Of a stretch of DNA of 17,645 nt, positions 13,526-17,645 are shown one piece after another. The notes below the pieces were generated by a model that saw only the letters and a list, made by a program, of their open reading frames with translations, was not told where the DNA came from and ran no database searches. The first letter of the stretch is position 1. Every line of letters begins with the position of its first letter. A program made the position numbers and the translations under genes. Source of the stretch: CAZJLN01 sp964540765 (GTDB lineage: Bacteria; Chloroflexota; Anaerolineae; Anaerolineales; Anaerolineaceae); NCBI GenBank assembly GCA_964540765.1, contig CAZINW010000040.1, forward strand, positions 1-17,645, in the 5' to 3' direction.

Positions 13526-14452
13526 TCAATCCTTTTCCATAATAAAAGCTATTTTTTCAAGCACTTCAGGCCACACCGGGTAGAACATAGCCCATTGCTC
13601 AGGTGCTTTGCGGATGAATTTCTCTGCTTCAGCCAGGAGACGTTCCGCGTTCAAGATCGTCTCCTCTTGCAGGTCAGGCATCTCTTCCATAATATACGGC
13701 TGTGAGCTCTCCAGCAGATAGGTACCATCGGGTTGTGCCATGCAGGCCATTACATAGACGGCTGCGCCGGTTTCTTTTGCCAGGCGCACATGAATGACTG
13801 GCAGGCTGGCTTCACGCCCAAAGAACCTGGGGCGGTACTTCTCTTTGCTGTCAGCAGGCATTGGCCTATCCAAGCCGGTCACCACATATCCCCCGGATTT
13901 CAAGCGGCTTTTGGCAGCCCGGAAGGCGCTGAAAGACATGGGCGTCACCACCACACCGACTTCCTCCCTGAGTCTGTTCTGCATTTTATAGGCTTCATTG
14001 GGGGCAGGAAATGACAGGATTTGAACTTTGATTCCAAATAATGTCAGGGCATGTCCCATCAAATCAAAGTTGCTCATATGGGGGATCATCAAAATGGCAG
14101 AATGACCCTCCCCCCCCTCTGTAAAAGCCGCTTGAGCCTGCGGACTCAGACGAATGATTTCCTTTAATTTCTCGGGTCGGCGTATGTAGTAATAATAGTC
14201 GAACAGGCTGCGAACCACGGATTGAAACACCAACCTGGTCTGTGCCTTCAGTTCTTCAGCGCTCATTTGCTCATCACCAGCCACCCATTGATTGGCTCTA
14301 ACCCCTTGAACCATTTTGTAACTGGGATGCCTGGCAATCCATGCACCGACGCTCTGCGCTAATCGATGACCCGTTTTGAGGGGTATCACTTTCCCTAAAA
14401 AAAGGCCCAAATTTACTGAAAATGAACCGCTTGCAAAGTCCTTTAAACCCAT
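13526..14452 (-). CDS. LpxL/PatA-like phospholipid or glycolipid acyltransferase
   Basis: A 308-residue protein of the HtrB/LpxL lysophospholipid acyltransferase superfamily. It would move an acyl chain onto a lipid or lipid-sugar acceptor at the inner face of the membrane. The catalytic H-x4-D motif is H125-MSNF-D130 in MIPHMSNFDLMG, and GLDRPMP further on fits the family's substrate-site block. ATG 14452 is chosen because AGGA (complement of 14459-14462) lies 6 nt upstream; an in-frame TTG at 14488 has no ribosome site. It is first in a two-gene unit with the CDP-alcohol transferase. Actinobacterial genomes pair a PatA-type acyltransferase with a CDP-alcohol transferase for phosphatidylinositol mannosides. 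No lipid A genes are present, which favours a PatA-like role over LpxL (inference). Confidence 0.83.
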   Translation of the reverse strand: MGLKDFASGSFSVNLGLFLGKVIPLKTGHRLAQSVGAWIARHPSYKMVQGVRANQWVAGDEQMSAEELKAQTRLVFQSVVRSLFDYYYYIRRPEKLKEIIRLSPQAQAAFTEGGEGHSAILMIPHMSNFDLMGHALTLFGIKVQILSFPAPNEAYKMQNRLREEVGVVVTPMSFSAFRAAKSRLKSGGYVVTGLDRPMPADSKEKYRPRFFGREASLPVIHVRLAKETGAAVYVMACMAQPDGTYLLESSQPYIMEEMPDLQEETILNAERLLAEAEKFIRKAPEQWAMFYPVWPEVLEKIAFIMEKD

Positions 14453-14505
14453 ATAAAATCCTAAAATTAATCTAAAGTTCTTTCCCAAAATGATAACGGA
14501 CTTAT

Positions 14506-14511
14506 ATTATA
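14506..14511 (-). promoter_or_regulatory. promoter of the acyltransferase-transferase unit
   Basis: The minus strand reads TATAAT here, with CTGACA (complement of 14527-14532) 15 nt upstream as a possible -35. The start would be near 14499, giving a leader of about 47 nt. The spacing is short, so confidence is moderate. Confidence 0.45.
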
Positions 14512-14568
14512 CCTATTAATTTCCCTTGTCAGCCAGTTATCTTCATATGTCATTTGATCCTCGACCAT

Positions 14569-15399
14569 TTACGCCTGCACACGACGGTGGCATAAAGATT
14601 TAACCAGGAACGTCAGGAAATAAACAGCACCAGCCACCAGGATGATAGTGGCACCGCTGGTCAGGTTCAATGTGTATGAAAGCAGCAACCCGATGATGGT
14701 GAACAACATGCTTAAGAGTGAGGCGATCAACATGATCTTCCACATGCTTTTTGAGAACAGGTTGGCGATCGCCGGCGGAATGGTGAGCAAGGCGATGATC
14801 ATGATCAGCCCGACCACGCGCATGGCTACAACCACCGTCAACCCGATCAAGATGATCATCAGCATATAGAGAAAGTCCACCGGCAGGTTGCGCACGCGTG
14901 CAAAGGTCTCATCGAAGGAAATTGCCAGAAAACCTTTATAAAAGACTGCCACAAGCACAATCACCAGGAGGGCAACAGCCAGCATCAACCAGATATCCAA
15001 TTTCGAAACCGCCAGGATGCTGCCAAATAAATAGCTCATCAGGTCAGGCTTATAGCCCGGACTGAGATTGGTAAAGACGACTCCCAGTGCCATGCCTACC
15101 GCCCACATCACGCCGATGAGCGTATCCGCCCGCTGACGGGTCTTGCGCTGCACCAGCCCCATGGCGACTGATGACAGCAGACCAAAAGCCACTGCGCCGA
15201 TCATGGGGTCAACGCCAAAGAAAAATGCCATCCCAACCCCGCCATAGGCGGCATGTGCAATACCACCGGAAAGGAAGACGATGCGATTAAGCACCACGAG
15301 CGTGCCGATCACGCCGCAGGCAATGCTGACCAGCATACCTGCAATGAGCGCATTGCGCATGAAGCCATAACTAAAAATGTTGGCCAGAAAATCAATCAT
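14569..15399 (-). CDS. znuB: zinc/manganese ABC transporter permease (ZnuB-like)
   Basis: A 276-residue permease of the ABC-3 family with about eight hydrophobic helices throughout. It forms the membrane channel for a metal ABC importer with the ZnuC-like ATPase. Family features include LSGGIAHAAYGGVGMAFFFG (about 43-62), the block around SFDETFARVRNLPVDF (about 170-185) that contacts the ATPase, and VVAMRVVGLIMIIALLTIPPA (about 196-216). The start at ATG 15399 is chosen over earlier in-frame codons (to 15450) because AAGGAA (15404-15409 on the complement) lies just upstream and it overlaps the end of the ATPase gene by only 8 nt (ATGATTGA), a typical coupled junction. It is last in the Zur operon. 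Zn2+ is more likely than Mn2+ from the linked regulator, but not proven. Confidence 0.92.
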   Translation of the reverse strand: MIDFLANIFSYGFMRNALIAGMLVSIACGVIGTLVVLNRIVFLSGGIAHAAYGGVGMAFFFGVDPMIGAVAFGLLSSVAMGLVQRKTRQRADTLIGVMWAVGMALGVVFTNLSPGYKPDLMSYLFGSILAVSKLDIWLMLAVALLVIVLVAVFYKGFLAISFDETFARVRNLPVDFLYMLMIILIGLTVVVAMRVVGLIMIIALLTIPPAIANLFSKSMWKIMLIASLLSMLFTIIGLLLSYTLNLTSGATIILVAGAVYFLTFLVKSLCHRRVQA

Positions 15400-16186
15400 G
15401 CTGTTCCTTATCATCATGATGGGCAGGCAATACGCGGTGAGGCATGCCATGGGCGATCAAGTCGACCGGGCACTCATACCCCTGTGCCAGCATATCCGCT
15501 GTGACCTGCTTTTCACGATGATAAACCAAGCGGCGGTTGACGCAACCAATGGTCTTGACGTGGGCTGAAATGGCTGTCATGTCATGGGAGATCAATAAAA
15601 TGGTGACCTGAGCATTCAAATTTTTGAGGAGCTCATATAAATTTGAACTGGCTTCTGCATCCACGCTGGCGGTCGGTTCGTCCAGCAGCAGGATCGCAGG
15701 CTCAGTTGCCAGGGCACGCGCAATATGTACACGCTGGCGCTGTCCACCCGAAAGCTCCCCCATGGCGCGTTTGCGTAAGTCCAGCAGCCCCACCCAGCCC
15801 AATTTCTCCTCAACAATGGCATCATCCTGCTTGTTTTTGCGCCGGGTAAGGGAGCCATGCCCCAATCTGCCCATCTGTACCACATCCCATACGCTGGCAG
15901 GGAAATCCTTGTCCTCGCTAGGCACCTGCGGCACATAACCGATAAAACGCCTGCCTGCCTGTGCTGATTTGCCCATTACACTGACTTCCCCCCGGTTTGG
16001 TTTGATCAACCCCAAGAGCACGCGGATCAGCGTGGTCTTGCCGCCACCATTTGGTCCGATCAGACCTACATAATCCCCTTTGAACATATCAAAGTTGACA
16101 TCTTCCAGGATCAGATCATCCTCATAGCCTGCCCATACGCCCCTCAGGGAGATGACCGGTTCTTGATTTTCAGTCTCATCAAGCAT
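15392..16186 (-). CDS. znuC: zinc/manganese ABC transporter ATP-binding protein (ZnuC-like)
   Basis: A 264-residue cytoplasmic ATPase that powers the importer. All nucleotide-binding motifs are intact: Walker A GPNGGGKT (44-51), Q-loop around YVPQ (84-87), signature LSGGQ (145-149), Walker B ILLLDE (165-170) and switch H201 in LISHD. The tail (about 230-264) is rich in His and Asp (HGMPH, AHHDDKEQHD), which could bind metal, although such tails are also common in metal transporters without a known role. It starts 24 nt after the end of the ZnuA-like gene and overlaps the permease start by 8 nt, so it is translated from the same operon message. Confidence 0.94.
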   Translation of the reverse strand: MLDETENQEPVISLRGVWAGYEDDLILEDVNFDMFKGDYVGLIGPNGGGKTTLIRVLLGLIKPNRGEVSVMGKSAQAGRRFIGYVPQVPSEDKDFPASVWDVVQMGRLGHGSLTRRKNKQDDAIVEEKLGWVGLLDLRKRAMGELSGGQRQRVHIARALATEPAILLLDEPTASVDAEASSNLYELLKNLNAQVTILLISHDMTAISAHVKTIGCVNRRLVYHREKQVTADMLAQGYECPVDLIAHGMPHRVLPAHHDDKEQHD

Positions 16187-16210
16187 GTTTACGCCTCTGG
16201 ATGCCTTCCC

Positions 16211-17098
16211 TTATTGTAACGCATCCACAAATGCATCTGTCATCGTTTGCATATTGGACAGCCAATCACGCGCCAGCGGGTCCACAATGACAACACGGGC
16301 ACCGGTTTCATCAGCAATTGCCTGTACAGATTTGCTGGAAAATTCCTTTTGCATAAAGATCACATCCAATTGATATTGATCCATCAGGCTGATCGTCCCT
16401 GCCAACGATTCTGCGCCCGGCTCCTGACCGCCAACCTCAATGGCAACCATTTCAAGGTCATAATCATCAGCGAAATATCCCCAGGCAGGGTGGAAGGTCA
16501 GGAACTGGCGCTTGGTGATGTCTTCCAACTTCAGGCGGATGTCCGCGTCAAGGGTATCAATGTCGTCAATAAATTCAGCCAGGTTTGCCTGGTATTTGCT
16601 GCTGTTGCCGGGGTCAATCTCAATCAGGGCGCCCGCCATGTTTTCAGCGATGATGTGAACACGGGAGGGGGAAAGCCAGATGTGCGGGTCAGGCTCGCCT
16701 GCATCCTCGCCTTCATGCGCAGCTGCCATGCGAATGCGTTCAACACCTGTGGATGCGTCAACAATCACCAGGTCCTGGTTGGCGCTTTGGAAGCGCGGTA
16801 GCCAGGCAGCTTCAAACTCCACGCCGATGCTGAAGTAGATATCTGCGTCATCCAGCATGCGCATCTGGTCTGGGGTGGGTTCATAAGTGTGCGGATCGTC
16901 ACCGGGACCCACCATGACATTTACTTCTGCCAGGTCACCGGCAATCCGTTCAACAAAGTAAGCCTCGGGCAGGATGCTGACGCTAATTGAAAATGGATGA
17001 TCGCCGACAGAAGGTGTTTGCGTGCCGGCTTGACAGCCAGCCAAAAGAATTATGAAAATTATCATCAGTAATATCACGGAACGGGTCATTGATTTCAT
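16211..17098 (-). CDS. znuA: zinc/manganese-binding lipoprotein of ABC transporter (ZnuA-like)
   Basis: A 295-residue surface lipoprotein that captures the metal and passes it to the permease. A hydrophobic N-terminus ends in lipobox LLAGC (Cys22). The cluster A-I metal-site residues are visible: His70 in DDPHTYEP, His139 in DPHIWLSP, His203 in FHPAWGYF and an acidic ligand, probably D273 in VIVDPLA. The loop before the second His is short and acidic with one His (AAHEGEDAGEPD), not the long His-rich loop of typical Gram-negative ZnuA, so Mn2+ cannot be excluded by sequence. It starts 6 nt after the Zur stop; AAAGGA in the end of the regulator gene serves as ribosome site. ATG 17098 is chosen; a TTG at 17101 is equally well placed. 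Confidence 0.92.
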   Translation of the reverse strand: MKSMTRSVILLMIIFIILLAGCQAGTQTPSVGDHPFSISVSILPEAYFVERIAGDLAEVNVMVGPGDDPHTYEPTPDQMRMLDDADIYFSIGVEFEAAWLPRFQSANQDLVIVDASTGVERIRMAAAHEGEDAGEPDPHIWLSPSRVHIIAENMAGALIEIDPGNSSKYQANLAEFIDDIDTLDADIRLKLEDITKRQFLTFHPAWGYFADDYDLEMVAIEVGGQEPGAESLAGTISLMDQYQLDVIFMQKEFSSKSVQAIADETGARVVIVDPLARDWLSNMQTMTDAFVDALQ

Positions 17099-17104
17099 CA
17101 ACAG

Positions 17105-17530
17105 CTATCCTTTCTGTGCCTTTTGGCAGGCAGGGCACAAGCCATATAATTGCAGCAGATGATCACTGACCTCGAAGCCTGTCTCCTGCTGCACGCGGGA
17201 TATGAGTTCATCCAAATCTTCAGTCCCGCTGAATTCAAACACCTGCTCACATGAGCGGCAGACAATGTGATGATGATGCCCGGCGGACGCCAGGACATAG
17301 CCCTGGCTGCCATCCTCAAGGTGCACCAACGTCACCAGGCCCAACTTGGTCAGCAGGTCCAGCGTGCGGTAAACGCTCACCATGCCAAGGCAGAGACTGG
17401 CTGACTGTGCCCTCTTAAGCACCGCCAGCGGTGCCAAGGGTACCTTTGCACTGCTCAAAACTTCCATGACAATGCAGCGGGGTTGTGAGATGCGGTAACC
17501 GGCGTTTGTGAGTTTATCCTGCCAATCCAT
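17105..17530 (-). CDS. zur: Fur-family metalloregulator, probably Zur
   Basis: A 141-residue repressor. The winged helix occupies about 1-78 (RISQPRCIVMEVL, then SVYRTLDLLTKLGLV as recognition region). The metal-binding dimer domain follows, with HHHH (85-88), structural zinc pairs C91-C94 and C132-C135, and further ligand candidate H124 in SDHLLQLYGLCPAC. It is the first gene of the znuACB-like operon, which points to zinc sensing rather than iron or peroxide sensing. ATG 17530 has GAGG (complement of 17535-17538) 4 nt upstream. A perfect Fur-type palindrome lies 11 nt before the start, implying that with bound metal it represses its own operon. Fur-family assignment is firm; the metal is inferred from context. 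Confidence 0.92.
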   Translation of the reverse strand: MDWQDKLTNAGYRISQPRCIVMEVLSSAKVPLAPLAVLKRAQSASLCLGMVSVYRTLDLLTKLGLVTLVHLEDGSQGYVLASAGHHHHIVCRSCEQVFEFSGTEDLDELISRVQQETGFEVSDHLLQLYGLCPACQKAQKG

Positions 17531-17541
17531 AAGACCTCATA

Positions 17542-17560
17542 ATTGAAAAACTTTTTCAAT
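17542..17560. promoter_or_regulatory. Fur/Zur-type operator
   Basis: ATTGAAAAACTTTTTCAAT is a perfect 19-bp palindrome (9-1-9). Its core TGAAAAA-C-TTTTTCA fits the 7-1-7 form of Fur-family boxes (TGATAAT-n-ATTATCA). It lies between the predicted transcription start (about 17565) and the ribosome site of the regulator gene, a position suited to repression. Confidence 0.82.
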
Positions 17561-17571
17561 AAGCATGCTGA

Positions 17572-17600
17572 ATCTTACCTGGCAAAAGCCCTTTTGTCAA
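17572..17600 (-). promoter_or_regulatory. promoter of the Zur-ZnuACB operon
   Basis: On the minus strand, a perfect -35 TTGACA (complement of 17595-17600) is followed after exactly 17 nt by TAAGAT (complement of 17572-17577), a fair -10. Transcription would begin near 17565, directly before the palindrome. Bases 17601-17645 show nothing else recognisable. Confidence 0.65.
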
Positions 17601-17645
17601 CCTGCATCCAGTACCTTCATCCAGCACATCCAACGTTAATCTTGT

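Noticed and set aside
15400..15450. Longer ZnuB start giving 17 extra residues
   Set aside because: It would overlap the ATPase gene by 59 nt and lacks a ribosome site, whereas ATG 15399 has AAGGAA and a typical 8-nt coupled overlap.

Overview
The window looks like chromosomal DNA of a Chloroflexota bacterium, most likely class Anaerolineae. This is an inference from the style of the proteins, not from a marker gene. The clues are secreted proteins with Pro/Thr-rich linkers, a Hanks-type kinase with a TAMYTPLEQYG activation segment, a divergent NagZ-like GH3 protein with an atypical active-site loop, a CpXC-domain protein, and LpxL-like and CDP-alcohol transferases with no other lipid A genes. 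No rRNA, tRNA, CRISPR array, insertion sequence or phage gene was seen.

Layout. (1) 1-3400, signalling: a CpXC zinc-ribbon-like protein (+), convergent with an FHA-winged-helix regulator (-) that lies divergent to a tail-anchored Ser/Thr protein kinase (+). (2) 3426-7008, an overlapping minus-strand pair: a glycerophosphodiester phosphodiesterase, then a large exported, membrane-anchored GH3-like protein. (3) 7196-8536 (+), an ATP-cone domain fused to a uridine-kinase-like P-loop kinase. (4) 8771-9413, a 5'-truncated, frame-broken remnant of an SLC13-type anion transporter. (5) 9461-10225 (-), a Cys-rich lipoprotein, followed by about 400 bases with no convincing gene. (6) A TetR-type regulator (-) divergent from a ROK-like protein (+) that has lost the family's catalytic and zinc residues; a 12-bp-stem terminator follows the ROK gene. 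(7) 12727-14452 (-), an LpxL/PatA-like acyltransferase followed 1 nt later by a CDP-alcohol phosphatidyltransferase. (8) 14569-17530 (-), a zinc-uptake operon in the order Fur/Zur regulator, ZnuA-like binding lipoprotein, ZnuC-like ATPase, ZnuB-like permease. Its promoter (TTGACA, 17 nt, TAAGAT) is followed at once by a perfect 19-bp Fur-family palindrome.

How the genes work together. The Zur operon is the clearest complete system: uptake genes and their own metal sensor share one promoter and operator. The acyltransferase and CDP-alcohol transferase probably act in one phospholipid or glycolipid pathway. The FHA-winged-helix protein and the adjacent kinase form a plausible phosphothreonine-to-transcription circuit, like mycobacterial PknH-EmbR but with the domain order reversed. 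The least-described items are the ATP-cone/kinase fusion, the degenerate ROK protein and the GH3 protein with its altered active-site loop and three-helix C-terminal anchor.
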